Shown piece by piece: positions 17,445-25,204 of a stretch of DNA of 64,000 nt. Below the pieces are notes generated by a model, which was not told the origin of the DNA, ran no database searches, and saw nothing but the letters and a program-made list of their open reading frames with translations. The DNA lies in assembly GCF_007671685.1 (NCBI RefSeq), contig NZ_VCNL01000002.1, positions 434,001-498,000 on the forward strand, written 5' to 3'. The position numbers and the translations under genes were made by a program. This DNA comes from Halorubrum salsamenti. Its GTDB lineage: Archaea; Halobacteriota; Halobacteria; Halobacteriales; Haloferacaceae. The first letter of the stretch is position 1, and every line of letters starts with the position of its first letter.

Positions 17445-18527
17445 TCACATTGGCTCCGGCTCTCGCCGCTGCTGTTGGTGGTGACGTCGGAGGACCCCGA
17501 CTTTGTTTGCGACCGTCGCCGCCAACTCCCGGAACGCCGCTGCGGTGTCGCCCTCGTCACCGAACACGATCGGTTCACCGTCGTCGGCTCCCGCGCGGAC
17601 GGCCGGATCCAGCGGCAGCGATCCGAGGTACGGGACGTCGACCGCATCGGCGAGCGTCCGGCCGCCGTCCTCGCCGAAGATGTCGTGCGTGTCTCCACAA
17701 CTGGGGCAGACGAACCCGCTCATGTTCTCGACGACGCCCAACACGTTCGTCTGGTACTCCCCGAACATCTGCACGCCTCGGCGGGTGTCTCCCACGGCGA
17801 CGGATTGGGGGGTCGTGACGACGACCGTCCCCGTGACGGGGAGGTTCTGAAGCACCGTCAACTGGACGTCGCCGGTACCCGGCGGGAGATCCACGACGAG
17901 GTAGTCCAGCGATCCCCACGACACGTCGTCGAAGAGGTCCGTGAGCGTGTTCTGCGCCACCGGACCGCGCCAGACGACAGGGTCGTCGTCGTCGATCAGC
18001 AGTCCGACGCTCATCAGTTCGAGCCCGTGGGCGGTCGGCGGTTCGATCCGGTCTTCGCCGTCGACCGTCGTCACGTCGGGGTCGGCGTCGGCGCCGAGCA
18101 TCTGGGGAACGTTCGGGCCGTACACGTCGGCGTCGAACAGCCCGACGTTCGCTCCGCGGTCGGCGAGGCCGGCGGCGAGGTTGACGGCGACGGTGCTTTT
18201 CCCGACGCCGCCTTTCCCGGAGGCGACGGCGATCACGTTTTTCACGCCGGGCAGGACCGACGACTCGGCCGAGTCGAACAGCGGCACGTTCGCCGAGAGT
18301 TCGACGTCGATCCCGGCGTCGGCGGCGACCTCGCGGACGCGGTCCGCGATGGCGGCCTCGTCCGGCGCGTGCGGCGCGCCGAGTGCGAGCTCGACGGCGG
18401 CGGTCCCGCCGTCGACCGTGACGTCGGTGACGAGGCCGGCGCTGACGATGTCTGTATCGAGCGCCGGGTCGTCGACGGCGCGGAGGCGATCACGGAGGTC
18501 TGCGTCTGAGATGTCTGTTGTTGTCAT
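17445..18527 (-). CDS. Mrp/ApbC-type Fe-S cluster carrier ATPase, last gene of the molybdoenzyme operon
   Basis: This is a 360-residue protein. The first about 90 residues are a MIP18/DUF59 domain (VDDPALDTDIVSAGLVTDVTVDGG). The P-loop domain begins with ASGKGGVGKSTVAVNLA and contains the Cys pair VCPSCGDTHDIFGEDGG used to carry a cluster between dimer subunits. Proteins of this family deliver Fe-S clusters to target enzymes. It starts only 11 bases after the TorD gene, so it is probably co-transcribed and serves the cluster-rich oxidoreductase. The tail HHQQQRREPEP is unusual. The ATG at 18527 fits the family start; a longer in-frame extension is Arg-rich noise. Confidence 0.9.
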   Translation of the reverse strand: MTTTDISDADLRDRLRAVDDPALDTDIVSAGLVTDVTVDGGTAAVELALGAPHAPDEAAIADRVREVAADAGIDVELSANVPLFDSAESSVLPGVKNVIAVASGKGGVGKSTVAVNLAAGLADRGANVGLFDADVYGPNVPQMLGADADPDVTTVDGEDRIEPPTAHGLELMSVGLLIDDDDPVVWRGPVAQNTLTDLFDDVSWGSLDYLVVDLPPGTGDVQLTVLQNLPVTGTVVVTTPQSVAVGDTRRGVQMFGEYQTNVLGVVENMSGFVCPSCGDTHDIFGEDGGRTLADAVDVPYLGSLPLDPAVRAGADDGEPIVFGDEGDTAAAFRELAATVANKVGVLRRHHQQQRREPEPM

Positions 18528-18538
18528 CGGTGAAGTGG

Positions 18539-19279
18539 TTACGTGGAGGTGATTTCGGACGACCGCCGGTCGGCGTCGACGACTTCCTGTGCGTCCCATG
18601 CGGTGAACGTCCGAGCGAGACGAGCGATCGCGGCGAAGACGCCTTCGACGGTGTCGCGGCTCGCGACGGCGTCTTCGAACCGGTCGATCCACCCCAACTG
18701 GGAGAGCGTCCGGGCTTGGAGGTCGCGGACCGCGTCGAGGTTCGCCTCGCGTCCGCCGCCGTCGAGGAGCGCCGCCTCCCGCTCGCAGAGCGCGCGCATG
18801 AACTCGAAACAGGCGGCGACGTGGTCGGGGATGTCGTCGCCCCGTTCGGGCGAGAACCCGGCGGCGGCGTACAGCTGCGCCATGTCGGCGGCCGGATCGC
18901 CGAGGAGTTCGCCGGCTTCCCCGGCGGTGTGATACCGGGAGTCGGACTCGAACGCCTCGCTCGGATCGACCGCGTGGGCGGACGCGAACGGCGGTACGTA
19001 GTGGCTTCCCGGTACGACGAACAGGTTGTCGTACCCGATCTTCAGCGAGTCGGCGTCGTGATCGTCACCGCGCAGGTCGGCCGTCTCGATGTCGATCGGG
19101 AACACGTCGGCGACGGCCGCGAAGGCCTCCCGATCGAGCGCGGCAGCGATCGTCTCGGCCTCGCCGTCGAAGGTCGCGGCCAGCAGTCCGTACAGCCGTG
19201 CGCGGGCCGTCGCCATCGCCGCCTCGTCGCGGGCGGCGCCTGCGTCTGTGTCCGCGTCTGGGTCTGTGTGTCCGGACAT
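18539..19279 (-). CDS. TorD/DmsD-family molybdoenzyme chaperone
   Basis: This 246-residue cytoplasmic all-helical chaperone binds the TAT leader and apo-form of a molybdoenzyme until the cofactor is inserted. Typical features are ARARLYGLLAATFDGE near the start, YDNLFVVPGSHYVPPFASAH in the middle (the family pattern Y..LF..P....P..S.Y) and ADMAQLYAAAGF..ERGDDIPDHVAACFEFMRALCEREAAL. It follows the catalytic subunit gene after five bases and precedes the Mrp gene after 11. Its presence supports maturation of the adjacent TAT-exported catalytic subunit. Confidence 0.88.
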   Translation of the reverse strand: MSGHTDPDADTDAGAARDEAAMATARARLYGLLAATFDGEAETIAAALDREAFAAVADVFPIDIETADLRGDDHDADSLKIGYDNLFVVPGSHYVPPFASAHAVDPSEAFESDSRYHTAGEAGELLGDPAADMAQLYAAAGFSPERGDDIPDHVAACFEFMRALCEREAALLDGGGREANLDAVRDLQARTLSQLGWIDRFEDAVASRDTVEGVFAAIARLARTFTAWDAQEVVDADRRSSEITST

Positions 19280-19284
19280 GCGTC

Positions 19285-22200
19285 TCACCGCCGCTCCACG
19301 TCGACGAAGGCGTCGTACTGCGCGTTGCTCCCGCCGACCAGATCCGAGAGGCCGGTGTCGCCGAGTTCCTCGTCTAACGGTTGGATGTGGTTGATCGCGA
19401 AGCCGGCGTCGCGCCCCTTCGCGTATCCGGCCTCCTCGGTCATCGGCTCGTCGAACTGGTAGTCGCTGTGGCCGTCCGCCTCGACCGCCGGCCGCGTTTC
19501 GCCGTCGATCGTGTCGGCCGTCGCGCCGTCGCCCGTCCGACCCCAGCCCCACATCGCACCGACGACGCCGGGTCGGATCCCGCTCGTGACCATCGCGACC
19601 GCGTCGGCGGTCCCGCGACCCGCGTCGATGACGATCTCGTCGCCGTTCTCGATGCCCCGTTCCTCGGCGTCCCGCGGGTTGATCCAGACGGGGTTTTCCG
19701 GGCGTGTCTCGCGGAGCCACGGGCTGTTCTGGGTGCGGTGCATCCCCTGCGTCCGCGGCTTCCAGTTGATCAGCCGGAGCGGGCGCTCCGGGTCGTCGTC
19801 GCCGCTCACCGCGGCCTGGACGGTCCCGTCGTAGTGCTCGACGTCGTCGATCCGCGGGAGCGGGTCGAACCGCTCGCCGGTGTAGGAGTGTTTCCCCTTC
19901 GGGACGACCTCGCTGTAGAAGTCGACGCGCGACTCGAGCTTGTACCGCATGTGCTCGCCGTCGTAGGCGTTCGACTCCTCGCCGCGCTCGGCGTAGTCGT
20001 ACCCGTGACCGTGCTCGGCGAACGCCTCGTCGTAGCCCTCGGTCGGCTCCTCGAAGCGGCCGCCCCGGTTCAACACCGTGACGACCTTCGGCCACTCCTC
20101 GTCGGTGACGGCAGCCCGCCAGCGGTCGAGGTCGAACTGCTCGCCGAGGCCGTTCTCGTGGCTCTCGCGGAACACCCGCCGCTCGTCCTCGCTCGCGTCC
20201 GCGACCGGGTCGCGGGCGTACGCGATGTTGGCCGCGAGCTTCAGGTAGAAGTCCTCGGCCTGTTCGAGGGGCCATAAGTTGCCGTCCGCGTCGGGGATAG
20301 CCTCCTCACCGACGCCGGGCAGGTCAAGCTCCGACCACAGCTCGATGAGCACGTCTTCGAACGGACGCGCGTTGGGGACGACCGAGACCGCCGGCTGGCT
20401 GACCTTCTCGTCGGCCAGCCGCTTGTTCGGGTACGTCCCGAAGTTCTCCCACCGTTCGAGGTACGTCGGCTCGGGCAGGATGTAGTCGGCGTACTGGCTC
20501 GTCTCGCCGATGACCGTGTCCGAGGCGACGATCAGCGGGATCGCGTCGGTGTCTTCGAGGATCGCCGGGATCTCGTCGCCGCCGGCGACCGCCATCACGT
20601 GGTTGTTCGAGTACGGCCGGATGAACAGCGCCTCGACGCCGTACGGGTACTCGTCGGCGGCGCTGCCGTAGAGCTCTTGGGTCGCCTGCGGCGGCGCGAC
20701 GGGGAACCACGGCCGCTTCGCCGGGTAGCCGTCGTCGCGCTCGAACAACGAGGTGTCCTCGTAGTTGACGCCGCCGCGGAGCAGGGGGATCCCCCACGGG
20801 GAGTATCCGTCCGGGACCGAGCCGAGTTCGTACCGGCCGGACATAGTGTCGTAGCCCGCGTAGGGCGTGATCTGGCCGCCTTTCCAGTCGTAGTTCCCGA
20901 TGAGGTGCTGGAGGGTGGCTATCGCTCGCGTGTTGTAGAAGCCGTTGGTGTGCTTCGCCGGGCCGCGGTAGGCCATGATCGCCGCCCGCTTGCCGTGGCT
21001 GGTGAACTCGTCGGCGATCTCGGCGATCTGGTCGGCCGGCACGCCGGCCATCTCGGCGTACTCCTCGACGGTGTGTTCGAAGACGCGCTCGCGGTACTGG
21101 CTCCAGACGCTGCGAACCGCCGTCCCGTCGATCGTCACGTCGACGTCGAGAACGGCCGTCTCGACCTCGCTCGCGGGTCGCGGCTCGCCCGTCGCCGCGT
21201 CGACGGCGACGAAGTCGTCGGCGGCCTCGTCGCCCTCCGGAACGAGCCCGAGGTCGCCGGCGCGCGCCTTCGGTCCCGCCGGCTCGTCGACGAGGACGAG
21301 GTGCGTCGCGTCGCTCCACGTGGGTTCGTCGTCGTCGCTCGCGGCCGACCGCGAGGGGTTCTGGAGATACGCCAGGTCGTGGCGGTCGTTCTCGATGATC
21401 CACCGCGCCATCCCGAGCGCGAGCGCCCCGTCCGCGCCGGGTTCGACGGGGACCCACGTGTCGGCCTTCTCCGCGGTCTTCGACAGCCGCGGGTCGACGA
21501 CGTCCATCCGCATCCCGTCCTCGATGGCGTTCGTCAGCTTCGGCGCGAGCCACGTCGGCCCCTTGTTGGCGACCATGGGATTGGTCCCCCACGCGAGGAG
21601 GTACTCGCAGTTCTCGATGTCCGGATACTGTCGCTTCTTCTGGGCGGCGTGCGAGCGCACGTTGCCCATCACGCTCGAGACGCCGCAGGTCCCGGCGTGG
21701 TGGATGCTGTTTATCGACCCCAGTCCCTGATGCCAGAGTCGGTTCCGAATGAAGTTGCGGCGGAACCCGCCGACGTCGACGATCTGGTTGGACTTCGGGC
21801 CGAGGTCGGGGTGGTCGGTGTCGATGAGGTCGTCGGCGTACTTCTCGTCGAACGCGGACTTGGAGAGCTCGCCGTTCTGGACCGCCTCCCAGTCGCTCAT
21901 CACCGCCTCCTGCGGGGCGTATCCCCAGATGTCTTCGAGTCCGGGGTGGCCGAGCTCGTCGTCGCCCTCGACGATGTCCCGAATCGCCTGGTCCCACGAG
22001 ACGGTCTTCCACTCGCCCGAGCCGCGCGGGCCGACGCGTTTCATCGGCTGTCGGACGCGGTAGCTGTCGAAGGCCGTCTGAATGCCCGCCTGTCCTTTTA
22101 AACAGATCCGGCCGCCGGAGAGCGACCAGCGGTCGGTGTCGACGTCGCCGCTCCCCTCGACGTCGCCCATCGCCACGTCCTCCGGGTCGCTCTCGTAGGG

Positions 22201-22542
22201 CACCTGTGAGAACGGCTGCGTGTTGAGGAACGAGTACGGGTTCCCGGCGAGCTTCCGGACGAGCGAGCTGTACTCGCCGGTGCCGCTCCCGTCCGCGAGC
22301 TGCACCTTGATCGGACAGAACGTGTTACACTGTCCGCAGGTGGTGTGTATCACGTCGCTCGCGCCGTACTCGCCGTAGTCGTCTCCGACGTAGTGGTGTT
22401 GGTCGTCCGTCCACAGGTCGTCGACGTCCACGTCGACCGCGGCGTTGCTCGCCGCCGCGATGACTCCGATACTCCCGGCCGCCTTGACGAAGTCGCGGCG
22501 CGAAACGCCCGCGCCGTCCTCGCCCGAATCGTCGGTACTCAT
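19285..22542 (-). CDS. TAT-exported molybdopterin oxidoreductase catalytic subunit (TtrA/PsrA/ArrA-like)
   Basis: This is a 1085-residue bis-MGD oxidoreductase. The N terminus has a TAT signal (SRRDFVKAAGSIGVIAAASNAAV), so the enzyme acts on the outside of the membrane. A [4Fe-4S] site follows (TTCGQCNTFC near 69-76, and CLKGQ near 147). The probable molybdenum ligand lies in HHAGTCGVSSVMG near residue 285. A Cys there fits the tetrathionate, polysulfide/thiosulfate and arsenate reductase group, and argues against DMSO reductase (Ser) and nitrate reductase NarG (Asp). The length of about 1,085 is closer to TtrA than to PsrA or ArrA. The substrate cannot be fixed from sequence. It overlaps the NrfD gene by four bases and is followed by its TorD chaperone. 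Confidence 0.85.
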   Translation of the reverse strand: MSTDDSGEDGAGVSRRDFVKAAGSIGVIAAASNAAVDVDVDDLWTDDQHHYVGDDYGEYGASDVIHTTCGQCNTFCPIKVQLADGSGTGEYSSLVRKLAGNPYSFLNTQPFSQVPYESDPEDVAMGDVEGSGDVDTDRWSLSGGRICLKGQAGIQTAFDSYRVRQPMKRVGPRGSGEWKTVSWDQAIRDIVEGDDELGHPGLEDIWGYAPQEAVMSDWEAVQNGELSKSAFDEKYADDLIDTDHPDLGPKSNQIVDVGGFRRNFIRNRLWHQGLGSINSIHHAGTCGVSSVMGNVRSHAAQKKRQYPDIENCEYLLAWGTNPMVANKGPTWLAPKLTNAIEDGMRMDVVDPRLSKTAEKADTWVPVEPGADGALALGMARWIIENDRHDLAYLQNPSRSAASDDDEPTWSDATHLVLVDEPAGPKARAGDLGLVPEGDEAADDFVAVDAATGEPRPASEVETAVLDVDVTIDGTAVRSVWSQYRERVFEHTVEEYAEMAGVPADQIAEIADEFTSHGKRAAIMAYRGPAKHTNGFYNTRAIATLQHLIGNYDWKGGQITPYAGYDTMSGRYELGSVPDGYSPWGIPLLRGGVNYEDTSLFERDDGYPAKRPWFPVAPPQATQELYGSAADEYPYGVEALFIRPYSNNHVMAVAGGDEIPAILEDTDAIPLIVASDTVIGETSQYADYILPEPTYLERWENFGTYPNKRLADEKVSQPAVSVVPNARPFEDVLIELWSELDLPGVGEEAIPDADGNLWPLEQAEDFYLKLAANIAYARDPVADASEDERRVFRESHENGLGEQFDLDRWRAAVTDEEWPKVVTVLNRGGRFEEPTEGYDEAFAEHGHGYDYAERGEESNAYDGEHMRYKLESRVDFYSEVVPKGKHSYTGERFDPLPRIDDVEHYDGTVQAAVSGDDDPERPLRLINWKPRTQGMHRTQNSPWLRETRPENPVWINPRDAEERGIENGDEIVIDAGRGTADAVAMVTSGIRPGVVGAMWGWGRTGDGATADTIDGETRPAVEADGHSDYQFDEPMTEEAGYAKGRDAGFAINHIQPLDEELGDTGLSDLVGGSNAQYDAFVDVERR

Positions 22543-23810
22543 TCGTGGTCACCTCCGGAAAGCGGGGTCAACGGAAGCGTCTCCGCACCCAGCGTGTACA
22601 ACAGCAGGCCGACACCGATCATGCCGATACTCGTCCCCCACTCGACGAGCGTCGGGAAGTACGACCCGTGGGGGAGCCCCTCCATCACCGGCATGACCTG
22701 CGCCGGGACGACGATGTTGAACCGCACCGCGACGATCCCGACGACGACGCTCAGTCCGGCGAGCACCATCACCGACGGCGTGCGTCGCCACGACTTCTTG
22801 CTCAGCAGGACCATCGGGAACACCCAGCTGAAGCCGACCATGAACCACCAGAACGACCACGACATCGGACCGTACATGATCACCTGCCAGGTCTCGATCT
22901 CGTGGGGGTGGAGGCTGGCGATCGCGATGAACGTCTCGATGGCGGTCAGGGCGGCGTCGACGATGATGAAGCCGATCAGCAGCTGTGCGAGCCGGTCGAG
23001 CAGATCCGGATCGACCGAGTCGCCGTCGAACAGTCGGGTCCGAAGCACGTAGATCATCATCACGAGCGCGGTCCCGCTGAGCAGCGCCGAGATGACGAAG
23101 ATCACCGGGAACAGTCCGCTGTTCCAGTACGGGCGGGCCTTCGAGACGGCGAACAGCACGCCGGTGCCGCCGTGAACCATGAAGATCGCCAGCGGGATTC
23201 CGACGACGCCGGCTCGCTTGAGCCAGCGCCGGTCGAACGCTTGGGACTCCTCGCTCGTGTCCAGTCGACCGAGCGCGAGCGCCGCGTAGAACGTCTCTCG
23301 GAGCCCCGAGGTCCGCTCGGCGACTCGCGCGAGGTCGATCCGCATCGAGAAGTACAGCTCCGTGACCAGGATTCCGATATAGGCCACGTACGCGTGGACC
23401 TCCCACGAGAGCGCGGACGTCAGCTGGCGCCAGATGAACGGGAAGTACATCCGGTCCATCCGCCCGAGGTCGATCCAGACGAACAGCAGCGCCACCGCCA
23501 TGCTGATGACGGCCGCGAACAGCGCGTCGCGGTCGATCCTGTGCATCCCCTCGACCTCGAAGACGTTGGCCATCGTGCTCACGAGGAACGCGCCGGCGGA
23601 GAGGCCGACGAAGTAGATGTAGAAGGCGACCCACGCGCCCCACGGGACGATGCTCGTGAGGTTGGTACTCGCCATCCCCCCCGTGAGCCGCAGGTATGTC
23701 GCGTACGCGCCGACGGCGACGAGGACGCCGACGACCGCGTACCAGGCTATTCGCAGCCGGTCGTCTTCGAACCCCGGATCGAACTCGAAGCGTGAACTCT
23801 GTGTCGACAT
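22539..23810 (-). CDS. NrfD/PsrC-family membrane anchor of the molybdoenzyme
   Basis: This is a 423-residue polytopic protein with eight to ten hydrophobic helices and the NrfD pattern (PWGAWVAFYIYFVGLSAGAFL near the start, WIDLGRMDRMYFPFIWRQLTSALSWEVHAYVAYI after it). This subunit exchanges electrons with the menaquinone pool and carries no heme. It starts four bases after the Fe-S subunit stop and its TGA overlaps the ATG of the catalytic gene. The operon order B-C-A is unusual compared with the common A-B-C. Confidence 0.9.
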   Translation of the reverse strand: MSTQSSRFEFDPGFEDDRLRIAWYAVVGVLVAVGAYATYLRLTGGMASTNLTSIVPWGAWVAFYIYFVGLSAGAFLVSTMANVFEVEGMHRIDRDALFAAVISMAVALLFVWIDLGRMDRMYFPFIWRQLTSALSWEVHAYVAYIGILVTELYFSMRIDLARVAERTSGLRETFYAALALGRLDTSEESQAFDRRWLKRAGVVGIPLAIFMVHGGTGVLFAVSKARPYWNSGLFPVIFVISALLSGTALVMMIYVLRTRLFDGDSVDPDLLDRLAQLLIGFIIVDAALTAIETFIAIASLHPHEIETWQVIMYGPMSWSFWWFMVGFSWVFPMVLLSKKSWRRTPSVMVLAGLSVVVGIVAVRFNIVVPAQVMPVMEGLPHGSYFPTLVEWGTSIGMIGVGLLLYTLGAETLPLTPLSGGDHE

Positions 23811-23814
23811 CGGT

Positions 23815-24858
23815 CTATTTGAGGTAGTAGACGTTGGGGTCGGTCCCCTCGTCCTCTTTCAGTTGGAACGCGCGCGACGAGTCGGCCATCCGTGCGACGT
23901 CGCTGTCGGGGTTCTCGAGATCGCCCATGTTGCGGGCGTCGCCGACGCACGTCTCGACGCACGCCGGCTCTTCGCCGCGCTCTAACCGGTGCGTACAGAA
24001 ACTGCACTTGCGGATGTTGCCGATCGGCGACTTCCCCTCTTCGCGTGGACCGCGGTCGACGCCGTACTCCGGACTCGTGATTTCGCCCGCCTCGTCGACC
24101 TCGTCGTCGTAGTTCTCGCCGAAGTCGAAGTACCGCGCGCCGTACGGACAGGCGATGTTGCAGTACCGGCAGCCGATACACCGGTCGTAGTCGATGTTGA
24201 CCACGCCGTCGTCCATCTTGTACGTCGCAGAGACGGGACACACCTGCACACAGGGCGGGTTGTCGCACTGCATGCACGGTCGCGGCACGTTCGTCCGCGT
24301 GACGTTCGGGAACTCGCCGTGTTCCTCCTCCATCACGACGTTGTACGAGACGCCCGGCGGCGTCCGGTTCTCTGACTTGCACGCGACCGTACACGAGTCG
24401 CAGCCGACGCATTTCTGGAGGTCGATCACCATCCCCCACTTCTCGTCGCCCGCGCCGATCCCTCCGTCCGACTCGCCTCCGCCCTCGCCGTCGATCTGCG
24501 CCGACTCCGCCGACACGGTGTCCATCGATCCGACGGCACAACTCAGCGACTCGGCCGTCTCCGTCGAGACGGTCTGGTCGCCGGCGTCGACTGCCGGGTT
24601 CGGCGTCTCGCGGTACGCCTCGCCGAACTCCGCGGCGGCGGCCTCGTCGTACTTCTCCCAGTACTCGTCGCCCGAGAGTTCACCGCGGGCGACGCGCTGC
24701 GCGTCTTCGGCCATCGAAACGCCGAGGTCCGTGTCCGCCTCGACGTCCGCGAGCTCCTCTCGCGGGTCGGGTCGCTCGTTCTCCACCATCGCGTCGAGGT
24801 CTGCCTTCCCGACGTTCGGGATGCCGGGGAGGGTGTCTCCGTCGTCAGCGGTGCTCAT
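23815..24858 (-). CDS. Four-cluster ferredoxin subunit of the molybdoenzyme, with long N-terminal extension
   Basis: This is a 347-residue protein. Residues about 140-347 form the usual PsrB/TtrB/DmsB-like electron-transfer subunit with four Cys groups: CVGCDSCTVAC, CMQCDNPPCVQVCP, CIGCRYCNIACPYGARYF, and CSFCTHR...CVETC. It passes electrons between the quinone-reactive NrfD protein and the catalytic subunit. The first about 135 residues are an acidic extension (PNVGKADLDAMVENERPD..GELSGDEYWEKYDEA) not usual for the family. It has no TAT signal, so it probably travels bound to the catalytic subunit. It is the first gene of the operon. Confidence 0.9.
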   Translation of the reverse strand: MSTADDGDTLPGIPNVGKADLDAMVENERPDPREELADVEADTDLGVSMAEDAQRVARGELSGDEYWEKYDEAAAAEFGEAYRETPNPAVDAGDQTVSTETAESLSCAVGSMDTVSAESAQIDGEGGGESDGGIGAGDEKWGMVIDLQKCVGCDSCTVACKSENRTPPGVSYNVVMEEEHGEFPNVTRTNVPRPCMQCDNPPCVQVCPVSATYKMDDGVVNIDYDRCIGCRYCNIACPYGARYFDFGENYDDEVDEAGEITSPEYGVDRGPREEGKSPIGNIRKCSFCTHRLERGEEPACVETCVGDARNMGDLENPDSDVARMADSSRAFQLKEDEGTDPNVYYLK

Positions 24859-25204
24859 CGCCACCACCCGTCGCTGGTCGTCTCGCCGACGTGCGGCCGG
24901 CTCCGTACCGACCGGTTGGTCCTGGAGGTCATACACGTGGATGTACGCGGAGTCCGGTGGAAAGGGTGATACCAATACAGTTTGACCCGGGGGCTCCCCG
25001 GGGAGACACCCCATATTGCGCGTACCAATACTGTTTGGATCGGGGGATAACTCCCCCGGATCGGTCCGTTCCGCACTGCGCGCCAGCGACCGCCGACATT
25101 ATCAACGAGAACGGACTCCTCTCGGCTATGAACGGGTCGCGCCGAGACGGACAAACGGTCGGCGGGCCACCGACGCCGGTCCGCCTGGGGAGGAGAGTGG
25201 TCGT
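24859..25204. promoter_or_regulatory. Divergent regulatory region between the molybdoenzyme operon and its regulator, with two composite repeats
   Basis: The 346-base divergent region has no supported gene. It carries the direct repeat TACCAATAC(A/T)GTTTG twice, at 24970-24984 and 25023-25037, 53 bases apart or about five helical turns. Each copy is followed by a GC hairpin: CCCGGGG-GCT-CCCCGGG at 24986-25002, and GGGGG-ATAACT-CCCCC at 25042-25057. Within the second copy CCAA-N6-TTGG is a near-palindrome. These are good candidate binding sites for the HTH regulator encoded at 25205. The repeats are seen directly; the function is inference. Confidence 0.6.

Noticed and set aside
19285..22542. 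Reading the catalytic subunit as a DMSO reductase because a DmsR-like regulator is adjacent
   Set aside because: The likely Mo ligand is Cys, the length is about 1,085 and the anchor is NrfD-type. The regulator type alone does not define the substrate.
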